Part shown: positions 17,355 through 26,983 of the stretch, one piece after another
How positions within the stretch are numbered: the first letter of the stretch is position 1
How the letters are laid out: every line of letters starts with the position of its first letter
Origin: an uncultured Bariatricus sp.
GTDB taxonomy: Bacteria; Bacillota; Clostridia; Lachnospirales; Lachnospiraceae
Assembly (NCBI GenBank): GCA_934307065.1
Contig: CAKRCD010000011.1
Span: 1 to 64,000, forward strand
DNA: 64,000 nucleotides
Direction: 5' to 3'
The notes under the pieces: generated by a model
Told to the model about the DNA's origin: nothing
The model's input: only the letters and a program-made list of their open reading frames with translations
The model's database searches: none
Made by a program: the position numbers and the translations under genes

Positions 17355-18302
17355 ATGAGCAAAGTTTATGACGTGATCGTCCTCGGAGCTGGACCAGCAG
17401 GATTATCTGCTGGTCTGTATGCAGGACGTGCTCGCCTCTCAGTATTAATTATTGAAAAAGGCCAGGACGGTGGACAGATCGCCATCACAGATGAAATCGA
17501 AAATTATCCAGGACAGACAGTAGAAGGTGAAAGTGGTCCTTCTCTTATCGCTCGTATGACACAGCAGTGCGCTAAGTTCGGATGTGAACGTGTTTCTGAT
17601 ACAATCACAGAAGTAGAACTTGACGGAGAAGTAAAAGTTCTTAAGAGCGCTAAAGAAGAATACCGCGCTAAAGCCGTAATCATCGCTACAGGTGCTTTTG
17701 CAAGACCAATCGGATGCAAAGGTGAAAGAGAATTCTTAGGTAGAGGTGTTTCTTACTGTGCTACTTGTGATGCGAACTTCTTTGAAGATTTCGAAGTATT
17801 CGTAGTTGGTGGTGGTGATTCAGCTGTAGAAGAAGCTATGTACCTTACAAAATTTGCAAGAAAAGTTACTATCATTCACAGACGTGATGAGCTTCGTGCT
17901 GCTAAATCTATTCAGGAAAAAGCATTTAAGAACGAAAAACTTCACTTTATGTGGGATACAGTAGTAGAAGAAGTTGGCGGAGACGGCATGCTCTCTACTA
18001 TGAAAGTGAAAAACGTTAAGACAGGTGAAGAAACTGTTATTAATGCAGATGAAGAAGATGGATTAATGGGTGTATTCGGATTTATCGGAACACTTCCAAA
18101 TACAAAAATCTTCGAAGGAACAAGCCTTAAACTTGATGAAAGAGGATACATTCCTACAGATGCTGACATGCATACAAATATTCCAGGTGTATTTGCAGCT
18201 GGTGATGTACGTGTTAAGAGTTTCCGTCAGGTTGTTACAGCAGCAGCAGATGGTGCTATTGCAACAAAACAGGCTGAAGAATATCTCAACAGCCTTGAAT
18301 AA
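17355..18302 (+). CDS. trxB: Thioredoxin reductase of the glycine reductase system
   Basis: A 315-residue flavoprotein that reduces the co-encoded thioredoxin with NAD(P)H. FAD-binding [16 protein letters not shown] is at residues 10-25. The redox-active CATC is in [11 protein letters not shown]. The second nucleotide site [13 protein letters not shown] is followed by HRRDELRA, whose arginines favour NADPH. The FAD tail motif is [10 protein letters not shown]. Length is that of the low-molecular-weight class. AAGGAG precedes the ATG. It lies between grdB and grdA, so it supplies electrons to protein A through TrxA. Confidence 0.95.
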   Translation: MSKVYDVIVLGAGPAGLSAGLYAGRARLSVLIIEKGQDGGQIAITDEIENYPGQTVEGESGPSLIARMTQQCAKFGCERVSDTITEVELDGEVKVLKSAKEEYRAKAVIIATGAFARPIGCKGEREFLGRGVSYCATCDANFFEDFEVFVVGGGDSAVEEAMYLTKFARKVTIIHRRDELRAAKSIQEKAFKNEKLHFMWDTVVEEVGGDGMLSTMKVKNVKTGEETVINADEEDGLMGVFGFIGTLPNTKIFEGTSLKLDERGYIPTDADMHTNIPGVFAAGDVRVKSFRQVVTAAADGAIATKQAEEYLNSLE

Positions 18303-18331
18303 TAATTTTTTATACTAGGAGGAACAGTAAA

Positions 18332-18652
18332 ATGTTAGATGTAGATAAGAATACGTTTAAAACAGAAGTATTAGAAGGAGAAGGATATATTTTCGTAGAT
18401 TTCTACGGTGATGGATGTGTTCCATGTGCAGCTTTAATGCCACATGTACATGCATTAGCAGACAAATATGCTGACTCTAACTTAAAATTCACATCTATGA
18501 ACACTACTAAAGCTCGTCGTGTAGCTATCAGCCAGGGAATCTTAGGACTTCCAGTTATGGCTATCTACAAAGATGGACAGAAAGTAGAAGAATTAGTGAA
18601 AGATGATTGTACACCAGAAACAATCACAGCAATGGTAGAAAAATACGTTTAA
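18332..18652 (+). CDS. trxA: Thioredoxin with atypical GCVPC active site
   Basis: A 106-residue thioredoxin fold protein. The active site reads DGCVPC instead of WCGPC, the variant I recall from thioredoxins of amino-acid-fermenting clostridia that pair with glycine reductase. The cis-Pro segment is [12 protein letters not shown]. Its expected job is to re-reduce GrdA after the selenoether is cleaved in protein C. It starts 29 bases after trxB with AGGAGG upstream. Confidence 0.93.
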   Translation: MLDVDKNTFKTEVLEGEGYIFVDFYGDGCVPCAALMPHVHALADKYADSNLKFTSMNTTKARRVAISQGILGLPVMAIYKDGQKVEELVKDDCTPETITAMVEKYV

Positions 18653-18694
18653 TATTAAGCGGATTAAACGAGTAATATTTGCAACCATTACAAG

Positions 18695-18749
18695 CGTAAA
18701 AGCGTATTAAGCCGTTTGGCTTTTTACGGGGAATGTTTAAGCGGCATTC
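18695..18749 (+). other. Structured intergenic RNA between trxA and grdA
   Basis: The 155-base gap contains two predicted hairpins. The larger pairs cgtaaaagc (18695-18703) with gctttttacg (18719-18728) and holds an inner aagcc/ggctt stem followed by a T run. The smaller is gaatg (18731-18735) / cattc (18745-18749). They may act as an attenuator, processing site or mRNA stabiliser. Confidence 0.4.
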
Positions 18750-18807
18750 TCTAATATAAACAAAACAAACAAAAAATATTAAATTGAAAGGAAGGAGGAA
18801 GACTAAC

Positions 18808-19281
18808 ATGGCAATTTTAGAAGGTAAGAAAGTTATCATTATTGGTGACCGTGATGGTGTTCCAGGACCAGCTATTGCAGAATGTGCAAAGACAGCTGGC
18901 GCAGAAGTTATTTTTTCTTCAACAGAATGTTTCGTCTGAACTAGCGCAGGCGCAATGGATCTTGAAAATCAGAAAAGGGTAAAAGAATTCGCAGAGGAAT
19001 ATGGCCCAGAAAACTTAGTAGTTTTACTTGGTGCTGCTGAAGGCGAAGGTGCAGGTCTTGCTGCAGAAACAGTTACAGCAGGTGACCCTACATTTGCAGG
19101 TCCATTGACAGGAGTCCAGCTTGGACTCACAACATACCATGTTTGTGAACCAGAAGTTAAGGCTGAGTTTGACGAAGCTGTTTACGATGAACAGGTAGGC
19201 ATGATGGAAATGGTTCTTGATGTCGACGATATCGTAAGCGAAATGTCAGCTATCCGTGATGAATACTGTAAGTATTTATAG
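18808..19281 (+). CDS. grdA: Glycine reductase protein A, selenoprotein GrdA (in-frame UGA = Sec)
   Basis: A 157-residue selenoprotein. The TGA at 18937-18939 is codon 44 in the context [17 protein letters not shown], exactly the family Sec44 site. GrdA accepts the carboxymethyl group as a selenoether from protein B, delivers it to protein C as a thioester donor, and is re-reduced by thioredoxin. The start is the ATG after GGAAGGAGG. An open frame from 18955 alone would give a false 108-residue gene lacking the N-terminus. Codon use is strongly biased, as in grdB. Confidence 0.96.
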
Positions 19282-19313
19282 AATATAAAATTTGAAACAC
19301 TATTTCGGATTTT

Positions 19314-19345
19314 GGGCGGTGAAGTAAATACTTACCTCACCGCCC
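19314..19345 (+). terminator. Terminator-like hairpin between grdA and grdC
   Basis: A perfect 9-bp stem gggcggtga / tcaccgccc with a 14-base loop is followed by TTATTTAT rather than a clean T run. A weak promoter-like pair (TTGGGT at about 19378 with TATAAC 18 bases on) follows. It may lower or separate grdCD expression. Confidence 0.5.
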
Positions 19346-19454
19346 TTATTTATAATAATGCCTGAATTCAGATGAATTTGGGTTTATTGTGTATCCCTGG
19401 ATATAACAATAAAGGAATAATATCAGGGTAAATTAGGAAAGGTGGACACTTACG

Positions 19455-20987
19455 ATGAACAGTGTAATTAAAGGAGCAAGTTATGTACTTGCACATACTC
19501 CTCAGATGGTATTATATAATGGAACAACTCAGACAACAGAAAGAGTTGTTAATCCAGATTCAGAATATTTAAAAGAATTACCAAGTCATCTTCGTTCATA
19601 CGAAGAATGTGTAAATTACTGGCCAAACCAGGTTTACATTGGTAATGCACATCCAGATGAATTAGCTGAAGTAGAATTTCCATACTACGACAAAGTTAAA
19701 GAGGGTGCTGAAAGATACGGAAAATACGGTGAAATTATGCCGGAAGATGAATTCCTTCTTTTAGTACAGGCTGTTGACGTGTTCGAAGTAGTTAAATTAG
19801 ATAAAGATTTCGTAGCTGCAAAGAAAGACAAACTTGCTGCAGACCCAATTATCACAGAAGATATTATGGAAAAAATCGAAGCAGGTGTTGATAATGCTGA
19901 AATCGAAGCTCTTGTAAAAGACGAACATGCAGAACCACTTTACCATGAAGACAAATTAGTTGGATGTGTTAAGAGAGCGCATGATATTGACGTAAACCTT
20001 TCCGCTCATGTAATGCATGAGAACCTTATGAGCAAAGCTACTAACGTACTTGCATTGTTATATGGTGTAAGAAACGCTGGTATTGACAAAGCTGATGTTG
20101 AATATGTAATCGACTGTGCAGAAGAAGCTTGTGGAGATATGAACCAGAGAGGTGGCGGTAACTTTGCAAAAGCTGCTGCAGAAATCGCTGGACTTCCAAA
20201 CGCAACCGGATCTGATACTCGTGGATTCTGTGCCGGACCTTCTCATGCATTAGTAGAAGCTGCTGCACTTGTTTCTTCAGGAGCTTACAAGTGTGTAGCT
20301 GTAACTGCTGGTGGATGTACAGCTAAATTAGGTATGAATGGTAAAGACCATGTTAAAAAAGGTATGCCAGCTCTTGAAGATTGCTTAGGTGGATTCTGTG
20401 TAATCATCGCAGAAAACGATGGTGTTAACCCAGAAATCAATCTTGGAATCCTTGGACGTCATACTGTAGGAACAGGTTCTGCTCCACAGAACGTTATCGG
20501 AAGCCTTGTAGCTGATCCACTTGAAAGAAACGATATGAAGATTACAGATATCGACAAATTCTCTCCAGAAATGCAGAACCCAGACATCACAAAACCAGCA
20601 GGAGCTGGAGATGTACCGCTTGCTAACTACAAGATGATTGGTGCTTTGGCTGTAAAACGTGGAGAACTTGACAAGAAAGAACTTGCTACTTTCCCAGCTA
20701 AACATGGTTTAACAGGATGGGCTCCAACTCAGGGACATATCCCATCAGGTGTACCATACATCGGATTCTGTAGAGAAGACATTCTTGCAGGCAAGATTAA
20801 AAATGCTATGATTATCGGTAAAGGCTCTCTGTTCCTTGGCCGTATGACAAACTTATTTGATGGTTGTTCATTCGTAATCCAGGCTAACACTGGAGCACAG
20901 GACAACAGCGGAGTATCTGAAGACGAAGTTAAAGGATTAATCGCTAAAGCTATGAAAGATTTTGCTGCAACATTGATGGCAGAATAG
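19455..20987 (+). CDS. grdC: Glycine reductase protein C subunit beta GrdC
   Basis: A 510-residue thiolase-superfamily subunit of protein C, which forms acetyl phosphate from the GrdA-bound carboxymethyl group. The segment DTRGFCAGPSHALVEAAA contains Cys259 in a thiolase/KAS-like setting. SGAYKCVAVTAGG and GFCREDILAGKIKNAMIIGKG are further family blocks. GGAAAGGTGG precedes the ATG. It is 15 bases upstream of grdD and separated from grdA by 173 bases with a hairpin. Confidence 0.95.
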   Translation: MNSVIKGASYVLAHTPQMVLYNGTTQTTERVVNPDSEYLKELPSHLRSYEECVNYWPNQVYIGNAHPDELAEVEFPYYDKVKEGAERYGKYGEIMPEDEFLLLVQAVDVFEVVKLDKDFVAAKKDKLAADPIITEDIMEKIEAGVDNAEIEALVKDEHAEPLYHEDKLVGCVKRAHDIDVNLSAHVMHENLMSKATNVLALLYGVRNAGIDKADVEYVIDCAEEACGDMNQRGGGNFAKAAAEIAGLPNATGSDTRGFCAGPSHALVEAAALVSSGAYKCVAVTAGGCTAKLGMNGKDHVKKGMPALEDCLGGFCVIIAENDGVNPEINLGILGRHTVGTGSAPQNVIGSLVADPLERNDMKITDIDKFSPEMQNPDITKPAGAGDVPLANYKMIGALAVKRGELDKKELATFPAKHGLTGWAPTQGHIPSGVPYIGFCREDILAGKIKNAMIIGKGSLFLGRMTNLFDGCSFVIQANTGAQDNSGVSEDEVKGLIAKAMKDFAATLMAE

Positions 20988-21002
20988 AGAGGTGGACTAA
21001 TT

Positions 21003-22151
21003 ATGGCAAACGGAATTGAAAAGATTATTGCCAACACCTTTATGGAAATGGCTCAGGGATTAGAAACTGGAAGTTTCGGAAAACGTCCAAAAATCGCTTT
21101 AACAGGTATGGGTAGCGAACATGGCGAAGAAAACGCAATGGCTGCTGCTTTAGCTGCAGCTAAAGATGGAATCGATGTATATTACATTGGTTCATTGGAA
21201 GCTGAAGGCGTTACAACAGTAAAAGTTGCTAACGATGAAGAAGGCCATGACAAGATGGAAGAAATGCTTGCTAATGGAGAAGTTGATGGTGCTGTAACGA
21301 TGCACTTCCCATTCCCAATCGGTGTTTCTACTGTAGGACGTGTTGTTACACCGGCAAAGGGCAAGGAAATGTTCATTGCTAATACAACAGGTACTTCTAG
21401 TACAGACCGTATCGAAGGCATGGTTAAAAATGCCGTATACGGTGTTATCGCTGCTAAGGCTTGCGGAATTGCAAACCCAACAGTTGGTATCTTAAATGTT
21501 GACGGTGCTCGTCAGACAGAAAAAGCTTTAAAACAGCTTTCTGAAAATGGATATCATATCGATTTCGCTGAATCAGGACGTGCTGATGGCGGATGTGTTA
21601 TGAGAGGTAATGATATTCTCCAGGCTTCTCCAGATATCATGGTTACAGATTCATTAACAGGAAATATCCTTGTTAAAATGCTCTCTTCTGCTAATACAGG
21701 CGGAAGCTTCGAAGCTACAGGATATGGATATGGACCTGGAATCGGTGAAGGATATACTCAGTTAGTTATGATTGTATCCCGTGCATCTGGAGCTCCGGTT
21801 ATTGCAAATGCTATCCGTTACGCAGCTCAGCTCGTAAGAGGAAATGTATTTGAAGTAGCAAAAGAAGAATTCAAAGCAGCTAAGAAAGCTGGATTTAAAG
21901 AAATCTGCGAATCCGTAAAGGCAAAACCAGTAGCTGCTGCAGAAGATGTAAAAGAACCACCAAAGGAAATTGTAACATCTCAGATTCCTGGTGTTGAAGT
22001 TATGGATCTTGAAGACGCTGTAAAAGCTCTTTGGAAAATTAACATCTACGCTGAAAGTGGAATGGGTTGTACAGGACCTATCATCCGTGTTTCTGATGCT
22101 AATCTTGCAAAAGCAGAAGAAGAACTTAAGAAATGTGGATACGTTGGCTAG
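21003..22151 (+). CDS. grdD: Glycine reductase protein C subunit alpha GrdD
   Basis: A 382-residue phosphate-acetyltransferase-like subunit of protein C. The C-terminal ESGMGCTGPIIRVSD carries Cys356, equivalent in position to the Cys that holds the acetyl-enzyme intermediate before phosphorolysis to acetyl phosphate. The body shows the PTA/PlsX-type fold segments TGNILVKMLSSANTGGSFEA and GYGYGPGIGEGYTQL. Last gene of the operon, followed by a strong terminator. Confidence 0.95.
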   Translation: MANGIEKIIANTFMEMAQGLETGSFGKRPKIALTGMGSEHGEENAMAAALAAAKDGIDVYYIGSLEAEGVTTVKVANDEEGHDKMEEMLANGEVDGAVTMHFPFPIGVSTVGRVVTPAKGKEMFIANTTGTSSTDRIEGMVKNAVYGVIAAKACGIANPTVGILNVDGARQTEKALKQLSENGYHIDFAESGRADGGCVMRGNDILQASPDIMVTDSLTGNILVKMLSSANTGGSFEATGYGYGPGIGEGYTQLVMIVSRASGAPVIANAIRYAAQLVRGNVFEVAKEEFKAAKKAGFKEICESVKAKPVAAAEDVKEPPKEIVTSQIPGVEVMDLEDAVKALWKINIYAESGMGCTGPIIRVSDANLAKAEEELKKCGYVG

Positions 22152-22169
22152 GTTTATCTAGAACATAAT

Positions 22170-22207
22170 AAAAAGCGTTGATTCTGAAAAGAATCGACGC
22201 TTTTTTT
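22170..22207 (+). terminator. Terminator of the grd operon
   Basis: A 15-bp stem (aaaaagcgt and gattct paired with agaatc and acgcttttt, one G-T pair) with loop GAAA runs into TTTTTTT. Confidence 0.92.
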
Positions 22208-22208
22208 C

Positions 22209-22237
22209 TTGATTTTTAAAATAAAAAAGAGTATGAT
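22209..22237 (+). promoter_or_regulatory. Promoter of the ThrE-type exporter genes
   Basis: TTGATT (22209-22214) and TATGAT (22232-22237) have a 17-base spacer, directly after the grd terminator. Confidence 0.55.
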
Positions 22238-22286
22238 GGCATTTGAATTTAAAAAGAATTAAGTAAATTAGAAAGGGCTGGCATAT

Positions 22287-23045
22287 ATGGATGCACAATT
22301 ATTGATGAAAACTGCTGCTTTGGCAGGAGAATTGATGTTATGCAGTGGAGCTGAAACATACCGTGTAGAAGATACAATGCATCATATTTTAAAAACAGCA
22401 GACAATTTGGAAATGGCTGAGGTGCTTGTTATTATGACCGGAATCACAGCAACTATCAAGCAAAAAGATGAGAATGTCATATCGATTGTCAAGAGAGTTA
22501 ACAGCAGATCGACGAATATGAGCCGCATTATGGAAGTGAACGATATTTCCAGAAGGTACTGCGGGGAAGAAATTACATTGGAAGAAGCATATAAGGAATT
22601 ATCCGGTTTGAAGAAGAATATTTATTCACGATTGGAAAACCGATTAGGAGTATTAGGGATCTGTGTGGGATTTGCTATTTTCTTCGGTGGTGGTATCCGG
22701 GAGATTCTGGTAACCTTACTTGTAGGTCTGGTATTGACCGGATGTATGACAATTGGAGAAAAGATGCAGTTCCATGCGTTTTTACAGGATGTATTTGGAG
22801 CATTTGGAATTGCGGTAAGCAGTCTGCTTTTCAGTAATTTAGTAAAAGTGAATCTGGATACAGTCATCATTTCCTCTATTATGCCTATGGTACCCGGAGT
22901 GGCAATTACAAATGCAGTACGAGATACCTTACAAGGGGATTATCTTTCCGGGGGTGCAAGAGTACTGGAAGCTTTTTTGAAAGCGGCCGGAATAGCAGTG
23001 GGAATTGCCATAGGTTTATTGTTAATGGGCGTAGCAGGTTTTTAA
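22287..23045 (+). CDS. Threonine/serine exporter ThrE family, N-terminal-type subunit (YjjP-like)
   Basis: A 252-residue protein of the DUF1212/ThrE family. About 110 soluble N-terminal residues carry the family opening ELMLCSGAETYRVEDTM. Four to five membrane helices follow, with the conserved MPMVPGVAITNAVRD in a loop. In two-component members this subunit pairs with a small four-helix YjjB-like partner, and that is the next gene, 8 bases downstream. Export of a small metabolite (threonine/serine or a dicarboxylate) is inferred from family, not visible. Confidence 0.85.
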   Translation: MDAQLLMKTAALAGELMLCSGAETYRVEDTMHHILKTADNLEMAEVLVIMTGITATIKQKDENVISIVKRVNSRSTNMSRIMEVNDISRRYCGEEITLEEAYKELSGLKKNIYSRLENRLGVLGICVGFAIFFGGGIREILVTLLVGLVLTGCMTIGEKMQFHAFLQDVFGAFGIAVSSLLFSNLVKVNLDTVIISSIMPMVPGVAITNAVRDTLQGDYLSGGARVLEAFLKAAGIAVGIAIGLLLMGVAGF

Positions 23046-23053
23046 GGAGGTAG

Positions 23054-23533
23054 ATGAAAATGCAGACAGTCATTCGGGTTGCAGGCGCATTCTTAAGTAT
23101 CTTCGGGTTTGCTGTTTATCTGGAAACACCGAAGAAACATTTGTTGAAATCAGGATTTGTAGGAGCAGTTAGCGGAATTGTATATTTATTCTGTATGAAA
23201 GTAGGGAACGGAGAGGTGTTGGCATCTTTTATTACAGCATTGGCCGTGTCTCTGGTGTCTAATATTTTTGCACGGAAGTATAAAACACCGGTAACATTAT
23301 TTCTGGTAGCAGGAATTCTGCCGATTGTTCCGGGGGCAGGAATGTACCGGACGGTACATTATATTTTGAATAATGACGAAGCAATGGTGGCATATTATCT
23401 GACCCAGACGCTGGAAATTGCAGGAGTTATAGCACTGGCTATTTTTATTGTGGATTCTATATTCCGTGGTGCGAGCCGTGGGGAGTGGAAACAGCAGTCT
23501 ATGAAATATGTACGGAAAGTTCACTTGAAGTAG
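23054..23533 (+). CDS. Threonine/serine exporter ThrE family, C-terminal-type subunit (YjjB-like)
   Basis: A 159-residue integral membrane protein with four hydrophobic helices and the motif AGILPIVPGAGMYRTVHYIL, the counterpart of the PMVPG motif in its partner. It follows the YjjP-like gene with AAGGAGG; either ATG (23054 or 23060) fits that site. The two products probably form one transporter. Confidence 0.85.
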   Translation: MKMQTVIRVAGAFLSIFGFAVYLETPKKHLLKSGFVGAVSGIVYLFCMKVGNGEVLASFITALAVSLVSNIFARKYKTPVTLFLVAGILPIVPGAGMYRTVHYILNNDEAMVAYYLTQTLEIAGVIALAIFIVDSIFRGASRGEWKQQSMKYVRKVHLK

Positions 23534-23553
23534 GCATGTGAATGTGGTAGTAT
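23525..23553 (+). promoter_or_regulatory. Possible promoter of gltX
   Basis: TTGAAG (23525-23530) and TAGTAT (23548-23553) have a 17-base spacer and overlap the stop codon of the exporter gene. Confidence 0.35.
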
Positions 23554-23593
23554 TGTAAAGGATATAGATTTATAAAGGAAAGGAATGTGTAAA

Positions 23594-25051
23594 ATGAGTA
23601 AAGTAAGAACGAGATTTGCACCGAGTCCAACCGGAAGAATGCATGTTGGAAATCTTAGAACCGCATTATATGCATATCTGATCGCCAAGCACGAAGGCGG
23701 CGATTTTATGCTTAGAATAGAGGATACAGACCAGGAACGTTTTGTGGAGGGTGCTCTTGATATTATATATAGAACACTGGAAAAAACTGGTCTTGTACAT
23801 GATGAAGGCCCGGATAAAGATGGCGGATACGGACCATATGTCCAGAGCGAACGTCAGGCGACAGGAATTTACATGAAGTATGCGAAGCAGCTGATTGAAC
23901 AGGGAAATGCATACTACTGTTTTTGTGACAAAGAACGTCTGGAATCATTAAAGACTTCTGTATCAGAAGATGGTACACAGATTGTGAATTATGACAAACA
24001 TTGTCTGCATTTAAGCAAAGAAGAAATAGAGGCAAATCTGGCTGCCGGCAAACCATATGTTATCCGTATTAATATGCCTACAGAGGGAACTACTACTTTT
24101 CATGATGAAATTTACGGAGATATTACAGTTCCAAACGCAGAATTGGATGATATGATTCTGATTAAGTCAGATGGATATCCTACTTATAATTTTGCCAATG
24201 TAGTAGATGACCATTTGATGGGAATTACACATGTAGTCCGTGGAAATGAATATCTGTCTTCTGCACCAAAGTACAATCAGCTTTATAAAGCGTTTGGATG
24301 GGAAGTACCGGTATATGTACATTGCCCACTTATTACAGATGAAACACATAAGAAACTCAGTAAGCGTTCCGGGCATTCTTCTTATGAAGATTTACTTGAC
24401 CAGGGGTATTTAAGCGAGGCAATTGTCAATTATGTTGCATTACTTGGCTGGTGTCCGCAGGATAACAGAGAAATCTTCTCTCTGGAAGAGCTGGTTAAAG
24501 CTTTTGATTATCACCATATGAGCAAATCACCGGCTGTATTCGATACCACCAAATTAAAGTGGATGAACGGAGAGTATCTGAAAACAATGGATTTTGACCG
24601 TTTCTATGAGATGGCAGAACCATATATCAAAGAAGTGATTACAAAAGATTACGATTTAAAGAAGATTGCAGCACTTGTTAAGAGCCGTATTGAAATCTTC
24701 CCGGATATTAAAGACCAGATTGATTTCTTTGAAGAAGTACCGGAATACGATACTGCTATGTACTGTCATAAGAAGATGAAGACCACAGAAGAGACTTCTC
24801 TTGAAGTGCTGAAAGAAATTCTTCCAAGATTTGAAGCTTGTGATGATTACAGCAATGATGCTTTGTTCGCATTGATGAAAGAATTTGTAGAAGAAAAAGG
24901 CTGCAAGAACGGTTATGTAATGTGGCCGGTCAGAACTGCTGTATCCGGAAAACAGAACACGCCTGGTGGAGCAACGGAGATTATGGAAATTCTTGGAAAA
25001 GAAGAATCGGTTGCACGTATTAAAAATGCAATCGCATTATTAGAGAAATAG
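23594..25051 (+). CDS. gltX: Glutamyl-tRNA synthetase
   Basis: A 485-residue class I synthetase that charges tRNA-Glu. [12 protein letters not shown] near residue 9 carries the HIGH-equivalent (HVGN). KKLSKRSGH near residue 247 is the KMSKS-equivalent. The [14 protein letters not shown] block and a C-terminal helical anticodon-binding region complete the normal length. I start at the ATG giving MSKVRTRF, the common family start; an ATG three codons earlier is possible. It is followed 9 bases later by the helicase gene. Confidence 0.95.
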   Translation: MSKVRTRFAPSPTGRMHVGNLRTALYAYLIAKHEGGDFMLRIEDTDQERFVEGALDIIYRTLEKTGLVHDEGPDKDGGYGPYVQSERQATGIYMKYAKQLIEQGNAYYCFCDKERLESLKTSVSEDGTQIVNYDKHCLHLSKEEIEANLAAGKPYVIRINMPTEGTTTFHDEIYGDITVPNAELDDMILIKSDGYPTYNFANVVDDHLMGITHVVRGNEYLSSAPKYNQLYKAFGWEVPVYVHCPLITDETHKKLSKRSGHSSYEDLLDQGYLSEAIVNYVALLGWCPQDNREIFSLEELVKAFDYHHMSKSPAVFDTTKLKWMNGEYLKTMDFDRFYEMAEPYIKEVITKDYDLKKIAALVKSRIEIFPDIKDQIDFFEEVPEYDTAMYCHKKMKTTEETSLEVLKEILPRFEACDDYSNDALFALMKEFVEEKGCKNGYVMWPVRTAVSGKQNTPGGATEIMEILGKEESVARIKNAIALLEK

Positions 25052-25060
25052 GAACGTTGC

Positions 25061-26926
25061 ATGGAACTGAATAAGGAGCAAAACGATGCTGTACTTCATG
25101 GAGAGGGACCTTGTATGGTCCTTGCTCCACCGGGGTCAGGGAAAACCCTGATAATTACCCGGAGAGTGCAGCATCTTATTGAAGAAAGAAATATTCCACC
25201 GGAAAAGATACTGGTAATTACTTTTACCCGTTATGCAGCGAGAGAGATGAAAGAACGTTTTGTAAGACTGGTAAATGGGGTGCATTATCCGGCTACATTT
25301 GGAACCTTTCATAGTGTATTTTACAGTATTTTGCGGCAGGAATATGGAATTAACAGTCATCATTTATTATCAGAACAAGAGAGTCTTATCCTATTAAAAG
25401 AGTCCTTAAATCAGACCTATATTGAATCCGAAGTACAGGTGGAAGACGAAGAAGAACTTCTGCGGGAACTTTCTCAGGAAATAGGGGTTGTAAAGAACGG
25501 ACTGTATCGTCTGGATGAATTTCAAAGTCAATATTTGAATATGGAAGAATTTACGGAGCTGTTTCGGGCATATGAGTCAAAGAAAAAACAAATGCATAAA
25601 TTTGATTTTGATGATATGCTTGTTCAGTGTTATGCACTTTTTCGAAAATATTCGGTCATACTGCGTAAATGGCAAAGAAATTTTCAGTATATTTTGATTG
25701 ATGAATTTCAGGACATTAACAAGGTACAATATGAGGTAATCAAAATGCTGGTGCTTCCGGAAAACAATTTGTTTGTTGTGGGGGATGATGACCAGTCAAT
25801 ATATGGATTCCGCGGATCCGACCCGGAATTTATGCAGGATATGCGAAAAGATTTTGCAAATCTTACAGTCATTCCGCTTTCCTATAATTATCGTTCTACC
25901 GAATATATTGTAGGTGCGGCATCCAGAGTTATTTTTCATAATGAAAAGCGTCTGAAAAAACAGGTTATGGCATTTAAAGGGAAAGGAAAATCTGTACATA
26001 TTCAGGAAGTCAGAGACCAGGCGGAAGAAAGTGATTATGTTGTATCTGAGATTGCAAAGAAAGTGCAGGAAGGCTGGAAACCTTGTGAAATTGCGGTTTT
26101 ATACCGGGCAGGGCTTCAGGCGCGTATGCTTACGGAAATGATGAAGGACAGGCAGCTTCCGTTTCAGATGAAAGAGTATGTGCCGAATTTTTACAAGCAT
26201 TTTATAGTGAAGGATATGCTGGCTTACATGCAGCTTGCTATGGGCAAGAGGGACAGGCATTTATTTCTGCTAATCTGCAACCGTCCGGTACGGTATCTGG
26301 CAAGAAATGCGATGCATGGGGAACAGGTGTCTTTTGAAGATTTACGAAGATTTTATTGTGATAAGATATGGATGCAGGATATCATTGACCAGTTTGATGT
26401 GGATATCCGCATGATGCAGAATATGGCGCCCTATGCGGCTGTACAGTATATCCGTAAACGGATTGGATATGATGAATTCCTGAAAAAATATTGTGAAGAG
26501 AAAGAAATTCCGCTTGCTCAATGTATAGAGGTGCTGCAGGAGTTTGAGGCAAGATGTAAACAGTATCAGACATATCAGGAGTTGTTAGAACATGTACGGA
26601 TTTATACAGATGAACTGGAAGAACAAGAGAAACAAAAAGGACGCAGACAGTCTGTAGAAGAGGATAAAGTACAGCTTATGACTATGCATGCTGCAAAAGG
26701 TCTGGAATTCCGGGCGGTTTATATCATTCATGCCAATGAAGGAGATATTCCATATCAGAAAGCAAAAACGCCGAGAGAACTGGAAGAAGAGAGACGGCTG
26801 TTCTATGTGGGTATGACAAGGGCGAAGGAAGAGCTCACTATTTCTTATTATGTAGAAAATAATGGCAACAGGGCAGAACGCTCCCGGTTTGTAAATGAGA
26901 TTTTTGGAAGAAAAAAGAATGGATAA
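25061..26926 (+). CDS. UvrD/PcrA-like superfamily I ATP-dependent helicase
   Basis: A 621-residue SF1A helicase. Walker A APPGSGKT is at residues 22-29. TFTRYAAREM is motif Ia, where TNKAA is more usual. YILIDEFQDIN near residue 214 is Walker B. GDDDQSIYGFRG is motif III, LSYNYRST is motif IV, and MTMHAAKGLEF with FYVGMTRAKEEL form motifs V/VI. It is about 100 residues shorter than PcrA/UvrD and lacks their C-terminal tail, so it is probably an accessory paralogue. DNA repair or replication-restart role inferred. The start follows gltX closely; a bidirectional terminator follows. Confidence 0.9.
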   Translation: MELNKEQNDAVLHGEGPCMVLAPPGSGKTLIITRRVQHLIEERNIPPEKILVITFTRYAAREMKERFVRLVNGVHYPATFGTFHSVFYSILRQEYGINSHHLLSEQESLILLKESLNQTYIESEVQVEDEEELLRELSQEIGVVKNGLYRLDEFQSQYLNMEEFTELFRAYESKKKQMHKFDFDDMLVQCYALFRKYSVILRKWQRNFQYILIDEFQDINKVQYEVIKMLVLPENNLFVVGDDDQSIYGFRGSDPEFMQDMRKDFANLTVIPLSYNYRSTEYIVGAASRVIFHNEKRLKKQVMAFKGKGKSVHIQEVRDQAEESDYVVSEIAKKVQEGWKPCEIAVLYRAGLQARMLTEMMKDRQLPFQMKEYVPNFYKHFIVKDMLAYMQLAMGKRDRHLFLLICNRPVRYLARNAMHGEQVSFEDLRRFYCDKIWMQDIIDQFDVDIRMMQNMAPYAAVQYIRKRIGYDEFLKKYCEEKEIPLAQCIEVLQEFEARCKQYQTYQELLEHVRIYTDELEEQEKQKGRRQSVEEDKVQLMTMHAAKGLEFRAVYIIHANEGDIPYQKAKTPRELEEERRLFYVGMTRAKEELTISYYVENNGNRAERSRFVNEIFGRKKNG

Positions 26927-26930
26927 TACA

Positions 26931-26971
26931 AAAAAATCAGGGCAAGTCAAAAAATAACCTGTCCTGATTTT
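26931..26971. terminator. Bidirectional terminator between helicase and DUF1292 genes
   Basis: Arms aaaatcagggca (26933-26944) and tgtcctgatttt (26960-26971) pair with one mismatch and are flanked by A and T runs on both sides, between convergent genes. Confidence 0.75.
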
Positions 26972-26983
26972 GAAAATGACTGA

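Noticed and set aside
18955..19281. Separate 108-residue gene
   Set aside because: It is the C-terminal two thirds of GrdA. The true start is 18808 and the TGA at 18937 is Sec.
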